From Planctomycetota bacterium (GTDB lineage Bacteria; Planctomycetota; Phycisphaerae; Sedimentisphaerales; Anaerobacaceae), in NCBI GenBank assembly GCA_022567055.1, contig JADFHU010000052.1:1-14134 (forward strand): DNA of 14,134 nucleotides, given 5' to 3'. Below the pieces are notes generated by a model. It made no database searches. It was not told the origin of the DNA and was given only the letters and a program-made list of their open reading frames with translations. Both the position numbers and the translations under genes were made by a program. This document shows positions 1 to 6,815 of this stretch, one piece after another (position 1 is the first letter of the stretch; each line of letters opens with the position of its first letter).

Positions 1-22
1 AGATGATGAAACTGGCGTTCAC
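1..22 (-). CDS. fliQ: Possible 5' end of fliQ (partial, runs off the window)
   Basis: A GTG codon on the minus strand 34 bases after the fliP stop opens a frame reading V-N-A-S-F-I-I up to the window edge. FliQ is the small two-helix subunit of the flagellar type III export gate, and its gene normally follows fliP directly. A short N-terminus of this kind (Met, two or three residues, then hydrophobic) fits the family, but seven codons cannot prove it. The ribosome binding site is weak (GGGA upstream). The call rests mainly on gene order. Confidence 0.35.
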
Positions 23-56
23 GGATCAGTCCCAAAAACGTGTGGATATGGTTTCG

Positions 57-854
57 TCAGTTGAAACTCATGCTAAGACTCTTGGCCAGCATGGCCCAGC
101 CGTCGACCAAAATGAAGAGAATCAACTTAAAGGGCAGCGAAATCATGACCGGTGGCAACATCATCATGCCGGCACTCAAGAGGACGCTGGCAATGACCAT
201 GTCGATCACCAGGAAGGGGATAAACAGCAGGCAGCCGATCTCGAAGGCGGTGCGGAACTCACTGATGATGAAGGCAGGGACGACGATATTCAGCCCCAGC
301 GCCATGGGCCCGGAGGGGGGGGGGATCTTGGCCATCTGTACGAAGAGCATGAGATCGGTCTCTCGACACTGTCGCAGCATGAACTCTTTCAAGACATTGG
401 TCGCGAGCGTGGAGGCGGTGGTAAAATCAATCTGGTCCGCCAGATAGGGTTGGATCGATCGGGTGTTGATCAGTTCAAAAGTCGGTGACATGGTATAGAG
501 CGTCAGGAAAAGGGCCAATCCCATCACGGCGATGGTCGGCGGGATCGATTGCGTGGAAAGGGCCCTGCGAACAAACGCGAGGACAATCACGATGCGTGTA
601 AAAGAGGTCATCATGATGAAGAGGCTGGGCAAAATGGCGAGCCCAGAAAAAATGATTACCAACTTGACCGGCGTGGACCAGTCCCGGCCTTCCGTACGTT
701 CAGCGGTGGCCTTATCGATGAAGGTCAACAAATCCGCCACGCTGGGGACTGTCCCATTGCTCGTCGGCGCCGACGGTGTGGCCTGTCCGAGTAGGACCCG
801 CCCGGGGGCGAGCAACACCAGCAAGAGGATTGTGTAGCACGTTTTGCTTAACAT
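57..854 (-). CDS. fliP: Flagellar type III export gate protein FliP
   Basis: FliP is an integral membrane subunit of the flagellar export gate (FliP5-FliQ4-FliR1), which passes rod, hook and filament proteins across the inner membrane. The 265-residue product has a signal peptide-like N-terminus (first ~24 residues), a loop of about 30 residues, then the conserved core: a helix at ~64-83 followed by SFTRIVIVLAFVRRAL, the family's most recognisable block. Further on come MSPTFELIN, the periplasmic segment with MLRQCRETDL, and the C-terminal helices with FRTAFEIGCLLFIPFLVIDM and GMMMLPPVMISLPFKL. Length is normal for the family. The ATG directly follows the fliO TAG (TAGATG), so the two are probably translationally coupled. 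Identification is secure. Confidence 0.96.
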   Translation of the reverse strand: MLSKTCYTILLLVLLAPGRVLLGQATPSAPTSNGTVPSVADLLTFIDKATAERTEGRDWSTPVKLVIIFSGLAILPSLFIMMTSFTRIVIVLAFVRRALSTQSIPPTIAVMGLALFLTLYTMSPTFELINTRSIQPYLADQIDFTTASTLATNVLKEFMLRQCRETDLMLFVQMAKIPPPSGPMALGLNIVVPAFIISEFRTAFEIGCLLFIPFLVIDMVIASVLLSAGMMMLPPVMISLPFKLILFILVDGWAMLAKSLSMSFN

Positions 855-1316
855 CTACCCCGACTCCCTTTCTTGGTCTGGTTCCAGGTCGAGTCGGGAT
901 AGGTCATCGACTAGGTGGGCCAGCATGGTGATTCGGTCGTTGGTGCTGCCGAGCAGCAGACGCTGGTTACACACCTCCACGACGTGCAAGTATTTCCGCG
1001 GTCCCAAGAGGGCCGTTTCCTGGATCTTGATGCTCCGGCTGCCGGCGCCACTGATCTGGGGGAACACACGCTTGAAGAGCATCAGTGCTCCGACTCCCAA
1101 CGTAACCACCATCACCAGAGCGCCCAGGGTCTTGAAGACAACGTCACGCGTGACGCCGCTGGGATTCTTGCTGAGGAAGTTTGGATCCGTCCTGAACTGC
1201 CCAAGAGTGGACGAAGGCGTTTCATTCTGCGCAAAGGCCACCGAGGCTGGCAGAGCCAGCACGGCTAGGGCCGCCAGCGGTAGAGCAGCAGCCCCTCTTT
1301 GCCTCAGTAAGTTCAT
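855..1316 (-). CDS. fliO: Flagellar biosynthesis protein FliO
   Basis: FliO is a small bitopic membrane protein that helps assemble the FliP ring of the export gate. The product (153 residues from the chosen start) has a basic N-terminus and hydrophobic stretch ending in VAFAQ (signal peptide, residues ~1-30). A short periplasmic part follows, then a transmembrane helix at ~62-81 and a cytoplasmic domain with the typical ALLGPRKYLHVVEV and NQRLLLGSTNDRITML pattern. The start at 1316 is preferred because AGGAG lies six bases before it; an ATG at 1337 is in frame but has no such site and contains this Shine-Dalgarno within its first codons. It is the first gene of the operon here: no fliN or fliM precedes it, and a sigma-54 promoter lies upstream. 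Confidence 0.9.
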   Translation of the reverse strand: MNLLRQRGAAALPLAALAVLALPASVAFAQNETPSSTLGQFRTDPNFLSKNPSGVTRDVVFKTLGALVMVVTLGVGALMLFKRVFPQISGAGSRSIKIQETALLGPRKYLHVVEVCNQRLLLGSTNDRITMLAHLVDDLSRLDLEPDQERESG

Positions 1317-1373
1317 CAGCATCTCCTGAACACACATGCCAGTCGCGCAGGTCTAATCGAAACAGACGGACAC

Positions 1374-1387
1374 GCAATTTGTGTGCC
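1374..1387 (-). promoter_or_regulatory. Sigma-54 (RpoN) -24/-12 promoter for fliOP
   Basis: Read on the minus strand, the sequence is GGCAC-acaaa-TTGC. That is the -24 GG and -12 GC separated by exactly ten bases, matching the consensus TGGCAC-N5-TTGC except for the first base. Transcription would start near 1362, giving a leader of about 45 bases before the fliO ATG at 1316. Sigma-54 control of mid-level flagellar operons, with a FlrC/FleQ-like activator, is common in polarly flagellated bacteria, so the position makes biological sense. The activator binding site was not identified. Confidence 0.7.
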
Positions 1388-1559
1388 GCGGGCAGGGAAG
1401 AGGGAAAACCCGTCCGCAGATCCCTAAAAGCGTGATTTGCAGCTGCACTCCGTCAACAAACTATACAGATGTGTGTTTGGAGACTGGCCAGCGAGTCGGC
1501 ACCCGAGCCGGCAGCGACAACGGCCCGTCCTACCCGTGGGTCGAGTTTTCTCTTATACC

Positions 1560-1587
1560 GTAACAATTTCGTTGTTTTTTCTATAAT
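1560..1587 (+). promoter_or_regulatory. Weak candidate sigma-70 promoter for the acetyltransferase
   Basis: A perfect TATAAT (1582-1587) has GTAACA 16 bases upstream (1560-1565), matching four of six -35 positions. If used, it gives a leader of about 150 bases carrying the palindromes at 1609-1654 and 1679-1718. A perfect -10 in a T-rich stretch may be chance. Confidence 0.3.
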
Positions 1588-1608
1588 TCACCCTGGAAAG
1601 AATAGGGA

Positions 1609-1654
1609 ATTGATGTATCCTGATCCCCGAGAATCGGGATACGGGTGAATCAAT
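1609..1654. repeat. Compound palindrome with alternative stems
   Basis: Outer arms ATTGAT (1609-1614) and ATCAAT (1649-1654) enclose two stems that share bases. ATCCCCGA (1623-1630) pairs with TCGGGAT (1634-1640) around a GAA loop, with one bulged C. GTATCC (1615-1620) pairs with GGATAC (1637-1642). The two cannot form at the same time. There is no following T-run, so a simple terminator is unlikely. It may be a protein-binding site, a leader structure or a mobile palindrome. Confidence 0.5.
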
Positions 1655-1678
1655 GACGTGTTGGGCAGGTTAAGAGGT

Positions 1679-1718
1679 GGGTACCCATTTGGATGCACTG
1701 CCCTATGGGGTACCCATT
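1679..1718. repeat. Two GGGTACCCATT direct repeats, each palindromic
   Basis: The 11-base sequence GGGTACCCATT occurs at 1679-1689 and again at 1708-1718, 29 bases apart start to start. Each contains the palindrome GGGTACCC, and the first extends to TGGGTACCCA. They sit 28-67 bases before the chosen TTG start of the acetyltransferase. Paired dyad sites like this could be an operator, but no regulator is known here. Confidence 0.45.
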
Positions 1719-1745
1719 CCAGAACCCGAAGCGAAGGATATCGGA

Positions 1746-2162
1746 TTGATCACTATCGTTAAGACCCCGTATCGAGAGCGGGAAGAGGCGATTCGCGCCA
1801 TCCGAGACGAGGTGTTCGTACGTGAGCAGCAGGTGTCCCCGGATCTGGAGCATGACGGTCTCGACAGCGGGGCCTTTCATGTCCTGGCACTGGATCAGGG
1901 ACGACCGGTGGGGACCGGTCGCGTCCTGGAGGACGGTCACATCGGGCGGATAGCGGTTTTGTGTGAGTACCGTCATCGAGGGATTGCCACTCGACTCGTC
2001 GAAACCCTCATTGTCCAGGCCCAGTCGCAGGGATGCACCCGCGTTTGGTTAGCATCTCAATGCCAGGCCACGCGGCTCTACGAAAAACTCGGCTTCGTGA
2101 GCGACGGCGATGTCTTTCAGGAGGCGGGCATCGATCACATCAAGATGAGCAGGGAGCTATAG
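1746..2162 (+). CDS. GNAT-family N-acetyltransferase (ElaA/YjcF type)
   Basis: The GNAT fold transfers an acetyl group from acetyl-CoA to an amine; the substrate here is unknown. From the TTG start the product is 138 residues: an N-terminal strand (ITIVKTPY), the helix with AIRDEVFVREQQVSP and LEHDGLDSGAFHVLA (typical of the ElaA/YjcF-like subgroup), and strand 4 GHIGRIAV. The acetyl-CoA pyrophosphate loop CEYRHRGIATRLVETL is the Q/RxxGxG/A signature. The C-terminus YEKLGFVSDGDVFQEAGIDHIKM is characteristic. I chose TTG 1746 because AAGGA lies seven bases before it and it removes a 23-residue unrelated extension. A GTG at 1677 is in frame but would place the GGGTACCC repeats inside the gene. 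It stands alone, convergent with the next gene. Confidence 0.85.
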   Translation: MITIVKTPYREREEAIRAIRDEVFVREQQVSPDLEHDGLDSGAFHVLALDQGRPVGTGRVLEDGHIGRIAVLCEYRHRGIATRLVETLIVQAQSQGCTRVWLASQCQATRLYEKLGFVSDGDVFQEAGIDHIKMSREL

Positions 2163-2228
2163 GACCTCGAGCCCTAGATCCTTGGCTACCATGCGATTGT
2201 GTGCAAGTTGAACGCGCCGGGCGTAGCG

Positions 2229-2241
2229 GGGACTCTGTCCC
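2229..2241. terminator. Short hairpin between convergent genes
   Basis: GGGAC-TCT-GTCCC forms a perfect five-pair stem with a three-base loop between the end of the acetyltransferase gene and the end of the lipoprotein gene. It could slow transcription from both sides, but it lacks a T-run on either strand, so the terminator reading is weak. Confidence 0.3.
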
Positions 2242-2255
2242 AGAATCCTGTCAGG

Positions 2256-3137
2256 CTAATATCTATCCAGGTAGGTACGCAAGGATAGTAACGCCAGAGC
2301 ACTGATATGGGCAACACCGGGTTCGCCCGTGACTGACTGACCATCAAAGGCGATTGTTTCGGAATACATGCCCCAACTGCCGTCCTGTAATTGCGCGTTA
2401 ACAATCGTTTTGACCCAGTTTGCGGCGTTTTCAGGGGCCTGGCACCCAAAATGTAATAACAGGGCCACTCTCTCCGTATATAGATCTGAAAAGGAGTGGT
2501 TTCTTAACTGTTCCTGAAGAATTCGTTCCAGGTGTTCTTGTCTCATGATGACCAGGTGTTCAGGAAGTTCAAATCCGATTTGCTCCGCCCATTGCAGCAG
2601 TAGAAACTGGTGTGTCAAAATATATCCGGAGGCATTGATGGCCATAAAATCATGAATGAATGTCATCGCCCGTTCTCTCGGTGTTCCAAAGGGAGCAAGC
2701 ATATAGTTGTAGAATCGATTCAGACCCGTGCCCGGGTCTACCGGCAGTTCAATGCGTGGCGCACACGGGTCGATTAACAGGTGGAAGGGATCACCCACAT
2801 GATTTACAGCATTGTCGTTTATGTACTGTTGCAAGGCCGTGTCTGGGGCTAACTTGCATATTTCCTGTAGTATCCACGCATCACCAATAGAGGATATCGG
2901 CTCCTGCGTAATGGCGGCAAGACCGGCTGCATAGGCTTTTGACGCTCGCATTCGTATGGCCCGATGGTCCCCATCGTCACGGGGCAGACCGCTATCGCCC
3001 GTAGCATGATCAGGCCTTATCTCCGTGTGACGGTCTTTGTCTGCGTCGTAAACGCAGCCTCCCAGGGCAATGAAACAAGCGATCATACACCGGAGAGACG
3101 TGTGGGTCATTTTGGCACTGTCCTGATTCATTATCAT
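2256..3137 (-). CDS. Lipoprotein with partial alpha/alpha-toroid (prenyltransferase-like) repeats
   Basis: Function unknown. The N-terminus is a lipoprotein signal: basic/polar residues, a hydrophobic stretch MIACFIALGG and a lipobox ending in Cys28, followed by an acidic, flexible linker (~30-60). The rest is helical. Near the C-terminus, residues 243-255 (VKTIVNAQLQDGSWG) carry the Q-x-x-DGSWG pattern of terpene cyclase/prenyltransferase toroid repeats, followed by the HISALALLSLRTYL helix usual in such repeats. The protein is much shorter than a full cyclase and lacks a visible catalytic DxDD, so a structural or carbohydrate/protein-binding role is more likely than cyclisation. The start is uncertain: ATG 3137, or ATG 3110 (with AGGA about 11 bases upstream), which gives a cleaner signal. 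It is divergent from the phosphonate operon. Confidence 0.75.
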   Translation of the reverse strand: MIMNQDSAKMTHTSLRCMIACFIALGGCVYDADKDRHTEIRPDHATGDSGLPRDDGDHRAIRMRASKAYAAGLAAITQEPISSIGDAWILQEICKLAPDTALQQYINDNAVNHVGDPFHLLIDPCAPRIELPVDPGTGLNRFYNYMLAPFGTPRERAMTFIHDFMAINASGYILTHQFLLLQWAEQIGFELPEHLVIMRQEHLERILQEQLRNHSFSDLYTERVALLLHFGCQAPENAANWVKTIVNAQLQDGSWGMYSETIAFDGQSVTGEPGVAHISALALLSLRTYLDRY

Positions 3138-3412
3138 CGTCGTCTTTGTTCATTTCGAAATCGCATACTTAATATATGATTGTAAAGGGGTTGCGTGTTG
3201 CTGTCACATCGAAAGAGATCCAGTTCTTGGCAAGAAGTGACATCAGTCGCTTAGATCATGAAGATGCGAGAGCCGCGGGGAGGTTTGTATTTTCAGTTGC
3301 ACAAACCGCAGCGTTCTCTATAATGAGCCCTGCAATCGCACCCTCCATCATGAGAGTTCTATTGTTTCACCCTATGGAAACCAAACAGGAATACCGGTAA
3401 ATACTTAACAAG
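3138..3412. promoter_or_regulatory. Divergent intergenic region upstream of the phosphonate operon
   Basis: About 275 bases separate the divergent lipoprotein and LicD genes, so promoters for both should lie here. A TAATAT at 3170-3175 with TTGTTC 18 bases upstream (3146-3151) is a loose plus-strand candidate. A 74-codon frame at 3176-3400 has no ribosome binding site or family resemblance and I do not count it as a gene. No clear operator was found. Confidence 0.35.
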
Positions 3413-4108
3413 ATGGGGGGTCTGGCTACTATGAGCACGAAATCAGAGCTATCTTATTTTGAAGGAACAGGCTTTTTCCAAGAAAAAGATGCGGCAATGG
3501 CTCATTTGAAAGATGCTGATGAGATATTGGCGTCAGAAGGCGTGGAATACTGCCTGATGTTTGGAACTCTGCTCGGATTGCTTCGCCACGGAGATTTCAT
3601 TCCATGGGACGATGACCTGGATATCATTATCTTTAATATACACAAATTTGAAAAGCGCTGTTTGGGCAAATTCGAAGAGAAAGGATATACGGTCTTACAG
3701 GATATTCGATGGCTCAATCCTTTTAAGCCGGTACCTTTTCTGAAGAGGAGAACACGTTGTGGATATCGCATTTATGCAAGGAACGGGGACAGTATACCGG
3801 GGGTTCGCTGGAAATTCCCATGGCTTGGCGTATGGGAACCTGTTTTTAAAAAAGGGGCGATGACACTCCCGCCCGAGACGTTCGTTTATCATGTCAAAGA
3901 TTTTTTTCCATTACAGAGAAAACCATTGAAGGATTTTTCTGTCATGATCCCTCAAAATCCTGAAAAGATACTTAATGAATATTTTGGTACAGACGATTGG
4001 ATGGAATACTGTATTCCTTCCACCCTTGATCACCGGTTGTGCCGACCGACGGGATTCCCAGCCATTAAGAAGCCCGTTCAAGAAGTATTGGCGTATTTAG
4101 ACACATGA
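3413..4108 (+). CDS. licD: LicD-family phosphotransferase (first gene of phosphonate operon)
   Basis: LicD enzymes belong to the nucleotidyltransferase-fold superfamily and move phosphocholine-type groups from a CDP donor to surface glycans or teichoic acids. The signature is clear at residues 51-70: GTLLGLLRHGDFIPWDDDLD, with the metal-binding acidic cluster at 66-70 preceded by the helix AMAHLKDADEILASEGVEYCLM. At 231 residues it is in the usual range. The C-terminal part (residues ~140-190) holds the aromatic, less conserved acceptor region. The start may instead be ATG 3431, which has a G-rich stretch ten bases upstream. The gene lies 46 bases before a CDP-2-AEP-producing fusion gene, so I infer that its donor is CDP-2-aminoethylphosphonate rather than CDP-choline. 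The acceptor is unknown. This family assignment is strong; the substrate is inference. Confidence 0.88.
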   Translation: MGGLATMSTKSELSYFEGTGFFQEKDAAMAHLKDADEILASEGVEYCLMFGTLLGLLRHGDFIPWDDDLDIIIFNIHKFEKRCLGKFEEKGYTVLQDIRWLNPFKPVPFLKRRTRCGYRIYARNGDSIPGVRWKFPWLGVWEPVFKKGAMTLPPETFVYHVKDFFPLQRKPLKDFSVMIPQNPEKILNEYFGTDDWMEYCIPSTLDHRLCRPTGFPAIKKPVQEVLAYLDT

Positions 4109-4154
4109 TTGCGATTTATGGCGTATCTCGAATCCTTTCAATTAGAGGAAGTTC

Positions 4155-6086
4155 ATGGTTAATGTCCGACAAGCAGTCATTCTGGGGGCAGGACTTGGAT
4201 GTCGTCTGAATGGCGTACTCAATGGTCGGCCCAAAGGGTTTTTGCAATTCGGGCGCAGGCCCATCATCGAAGAGTCGATTGCCAAGCTTATTCGGACCGG
4301 AATAAATGATGTTATAATCGTGACGGGCTATTGTTTTGAATTCTACGATCGGCTCGCAGAAAAATATCCCTTTGTCCGCACGATACAAAGCCCGGAATTT
4401 GCTACGACTGGCAGTATGATGTCACTCTGCATGCCCGCTCCGTGGGTACAGAGTGATTTTCTGCTTTTGGAGTCAGACCTGATCTATGAGGTCCGAGCAC
4501 TGCAGACGCTCCAAAGTTCAGCCCGGGAAAACTGCATCTTACTCTCGGGAAAGACGGGATCCTCCGACGAAGTATACGTAGGGGTCCGTGACAACCGGGT
4601 CGTTAATATGTCAAAATGCCGTGGCGCCATCGAGTGGCTGGGAGGCGAACTGGTCGGCATCTCAAAAATCACACGGGCCCTCTATCAGCAGATGACGAGT
4701 CTTGCCGCGGAGAAATGCAAGCAGAACCGCCAATATCAATACGAAGACTGCTTGACCGACCTGAGTAGCACCACGGCCATTCATTACCATCGCCTGGAAA
4801 ACCTGGCCTGGACCGAAATAGATAATGAACAACACATGAATAAAGCACTAAATGAAATCTACCCACTCATTCAACGGAGAGATTCCGAGACAGTCGTGTC
4901 AAAGCATGTTGAAAGACGGGTCCTGCTCAATCCGGGTCCTGCCACCACCACGGATACGGTTAAATATGCTCTGGTCGTCGATGACATCTGCCCGCGCGAA
5001 AAAGAGTTTGGCGATCTTGTCGAAGGGATCCGGCAGGACCTGGTGCGGATTGTTCATGGTGGGGATGCATACGAAGCCGTGCTTTTTGCGTCATCGGGAA
5101 CCGGTGCGGTCGAAGCCTGCCTGAGTTCGGTTGTCCCTCATGATAAATCCGTACTCATCATCAATAATGGGGCCTACGGTAAACGGATGCAGCAGATATG
5201 TGATGGTTACGAGATCAAACACATCGATTATGACATTGACTGGGGTGAACCGCTCGAGTGTAATGCCATCGAACGATTACTCACCCAGCACCGACAGGAC
5301 ATTTCTCATCTGGCATTGGTTCATCATGAGACAACGGTGGGGATTCTCAACGAGTTAAGCACGCTCTCTCATCTTGCCGAGAGACTTGGCGTTGAAGTCA
5401 TTGTGGATGCCATGTCATCGTATGCCGGCATCCCGATTGATATTAAGGACTCCGGCATCCATTATCTGGTTGCCTCGGCCAATAAATGTATCCAGGGAAT
5501 GGCCGGGCTTAGCTTTGTCATCTGTAAAACAGAGTCTCTTGAAAAGACCAAGGATATCAAACCGATAAATCTTTATTTTAATCTTTATCAGAACTACGCT
5601 TATTTCTCCCACAAACATGAAATGCAGTTTACACCACCGGTCCAGGTTTTCTACGCACTCAGGCAGGCAATCAATGAATACTTTCTAGAAACGGAACAGG
5701 GGCGGGCCATACGGTATGCCACTTTGTATGACGTTCTTGAGAAGGGCCTGCAGGCGCTGGGTTTCCGATTTCTTCTTGAGACTGAGTATCGTGCGAAGCT
5801 ACTCACCGCCATTATCGAGCCCAAAGACACTCGTTACGCTTTCTCTGAGATGCATGATTATCTTTACGAACGTGGTTTTACCATCTATCCGGGCAAGGGC
5901 ACGCTTCAGAACACATTTCGCATTGCCACGATTGGAGCCCTGACCGAACAGGACATTGTCAATTTTCTCGTTCATCTGGAAGCGTATCTGGTTGAGAAAG
6001 AGATCAGACTCAGACCTCAACAACGCGAACCCATAGTTGGACCACGATCAAGCTTAGGACGAACCATCGTTGAGCAAGCCGTGTAA
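4155..6086 (+). CDS. pntC-phnW: Fusion: CTP:2-aminoethylphosphonate cytidylyltransferase (PntC) + 2-AEP--pyruvate aminotransferase (PhnW)
   Basis: A 643-residue two-domain enzyme. Residues ~5-235 are a nucleotidyltransferase: ILGAGLGCRL with RPKG (Lys27), the ATTGSM block (~83-88), metal ligand Asp108 in LLLESDLIYE, and Asp223 in TEIDNEQH. This matches PntC, which makes CDP-2-AEP. Residues ~254-620 are a class V PLP aminotransferase of the PhnW type: LLNPGPATTTD (258-267), ASSGTGAVEA (312-321), Asp418 of DAMSSYAG and the PLP lysine Lys444 in SANKCIQG. PhnW interconverts phosphonoacetaldehyde and 2-AEP with alanine/pyruvate; joined to an activating enzyme it presumably runs in the biosynthetic direction. 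The same fusion order is known from Treponema denticola. All key residues are present. AGAGGA precedes the ATG by about five bases. The 3' end overlaps the next gene by 17 bases, indicating one operon. Confidence 0.93.
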   Translation: MVNVRQAVILGAGLGCRLNGVLNGRPKGFLQFGRRPIIEESIAKLIRTGINDVIIVTGYCFEFYDRLAEKYPFVRTIQSPEFATTGSMMSLCMPAPWVQSDFLLLESDLIYEVRALQTLQSSARENCILLSGKTGSSDEVYVGVRDNRVVNMSKCRGAIEWLGGELVGISKITRALYQQMTSLAAEKCKQNRQYQYEDCLTDLSSTTAIHYHRLENLAWTEIDNEQHMNKALNEIYPLIQRRDSETVVSKHVERRVLLNPGPATTTDTVKYALVVDDICPREKEFGDLVEGIRQDLVRIVHGGDAYEAVLFASSGTGAVEACLSSVVPHDKSVLIINNGAYGKRMQQICDGYEIKHIDYDIDWGEPLECNAIERLLTQHRQDISHLALVHHETTVGILNELSTLSHLAERLGVEVIVDAMSSYAGIPIDIKDSGIHYLVASANKCIQGMAGLSFVICKTESLEKTKDIKPINLYFNLYQNYAYFSHKHEMQFTPPVQVFYALRQAINEYFLETEQGRAIRYATLYDVLEKGLQALGFRFLLETEYRAKLLTAIIEPKDTRYAFSEMHDYLYERGFTIYPGKGTLQNTFRIATIGALTEQDIVNFLVHLEAYLVEKEIRLRPQQREPIVGPRSSLGRTIVEQAV

Positions 6087-6807
6087 AACATCTGAAGGGA
6101 AGGATACCGGCGATTCCAGCCAGGAAACGACATATCCGAAACTTGCCAAAGAATCTAGTGACGGCACTTACTGTTATCTGGTTCAGCGACGGCTCTCCGC
6201 CTATGTCACCGATTTCTCTGTGCGAAGGGGGATTTCCGCCGGATTGGCGACTTGTATCGATCTTGTTCTTGCTCTCTTTGCCTCTCTGTGTTTGTACCTG
6301 GGATATTCTATCGTCGGAGTGGTTTTTATTCAGATCTTCGGTATCTGGTCCTGTGTGGACGGAGAGATCGCGCGTCTCACTCAAAGCACAAGCTGGCTGG
6401 GTGACTTTTATGACACCATGGTCGACCGCATCGCCGAATTTTTCATTGTGGGTGCAATGATGCTTTCTCTGGTTAGAGACGTACCTGATGTCTCATGGGG
6501 AACACCGTTTTTTGCTTATATGGGCTTGGTATTTCTTATTACCGCATCGTCGGAAAAGTATCGTTCCGTATTCCACGAAGATTATCCCAAGAGAGGCGCT
6601 GAGCCCTTTTTCTCCTGGTTTTGTGCCAGCAGTGACACCCGGCTTTTTTATCTTTCTCTCGGTATTATCGCCTACGTCATAAGCGGTTTGGCTGTCATTG
6701 TTCAGGGGCTGATGATTGTTCAGTCGGTCTTGCTTGGATGTAATCTCCTGTTCCGGTCATGGAAAATTCCGAAACTTGCACAGAAAAATGAACCGATGTC
6801 TGAGTAA
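6070..6807 (+). CDS. CDP-alcohol phosphatidyltransferase family protein
   Basis: Integral inner-membrane enzyme of the family that joins a CDP-activated group to an alcohol with release of CMP. The full signature DGxxARx8GxxxDxxxD is present at residues 97-119 (D97, G98, A101, R102, G111, D115, D119), including all catalytic aspartates. A polar N-terminus of about 35 residues is followed by roughly six hydrophobic helices, e.g. ~60-80, 82-96, 122-137. The start is TTG 6070, inside the end of the fusion gene, with AGGAC nine bases before; coupling to translation of the upstream gene is likely. From context I infer that the donor is CDP-2-aminoethylphosphonate and the acceptor a diacylglycerol-like lipid or other alcohol, yielding a phosphonolipid. 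A standard CDP-diacylglycerol-using enzyme (PgsA or PssA type) cannot be excluded from sequence alone. Confidence 0.88.
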   Translation: MSKPCKTSEGKDTGDSSQETTYPKLAKESSDGTYCYLVQRRLSAYVTDFSVRRGISAGLATCIDLVLALFASLCLYLGYSIVGVVFIQIFGIWSCVDGEIARLTQSTSWLGDFYDTMVDRIAEFFIVGAMMLSLVRDVPDVSWGTPFFAYMGLVFLITASSEKYRSVFHEDYPKRGAEPFFSWFCASSDTRLFYLSLGIIAYVISGLAVIVQGLMIVQSVLLGCNLLFRSWKIPKLAQKNEPMSE

Positions 6808-6815
6808 ATTCGGTT

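Larger units (their letters stand above)
1317..1745. other. Noncoding region between fliO and the acetyltransferase
   Basis: About 430 bases without a convincing gene. The fliO side carries the sigma-54 promoter. Toward the acetyltransferase there is a T-rich stretch with a TATAAT at 1582-1587 (a loose -35, GTAACA, at 1560-1565, spacing 16), a compound palindrome at 1609-1654, and two GGGTACCC palindromes at 1679-1718. A short open frame at 1381-1563 on the plus strand has no recognisable features. Confidence 0.6.

Noticed and set aside
3..488. Long open frame on the plus strand opposite fliP
   Set aside because: It is antisense to an unmistakable FliP; composition is His/Asp/Gln-rich without any family pattern.
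1381..1563. 60-codon plus-strand frame upstream of the acetyltransferase
   Set aside because: No ribosome binding site or recognisable protein features, and it overlaps the sigma-54 promoter region.
1674..1745. N-terminal extension of the acetyltransferase from GTG 1677
   Set aside because: Would place two palindromic repeats in the coding region, has a poorly placed ribosome binding site, and the family fold begins right after TTG 1746.
2256..3137. Squalene or terpene cyclase
   Set aside because: Far too short, carries a lipoprotein signal, and lacks the catalytic DxDD motif; only one toroid-type repeat is evident.
3176..3400. 74-codon frame between the lipoprotein and LicD genes
   Set aside because: No Shine-Dalgarno, no recognisable motif, and it occupies the divergent promoter region; could be reconsidered if conserved.
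4155..4860. N-terminal domain read as phosphocholine cytidylyltransferase (LicC) because LicD is adjacent
   Set aside because: Fusion to a PhnW-type transaminase and absence of choline kinase or uptake genes favour 2-aminoethylphosphonate as substrate.
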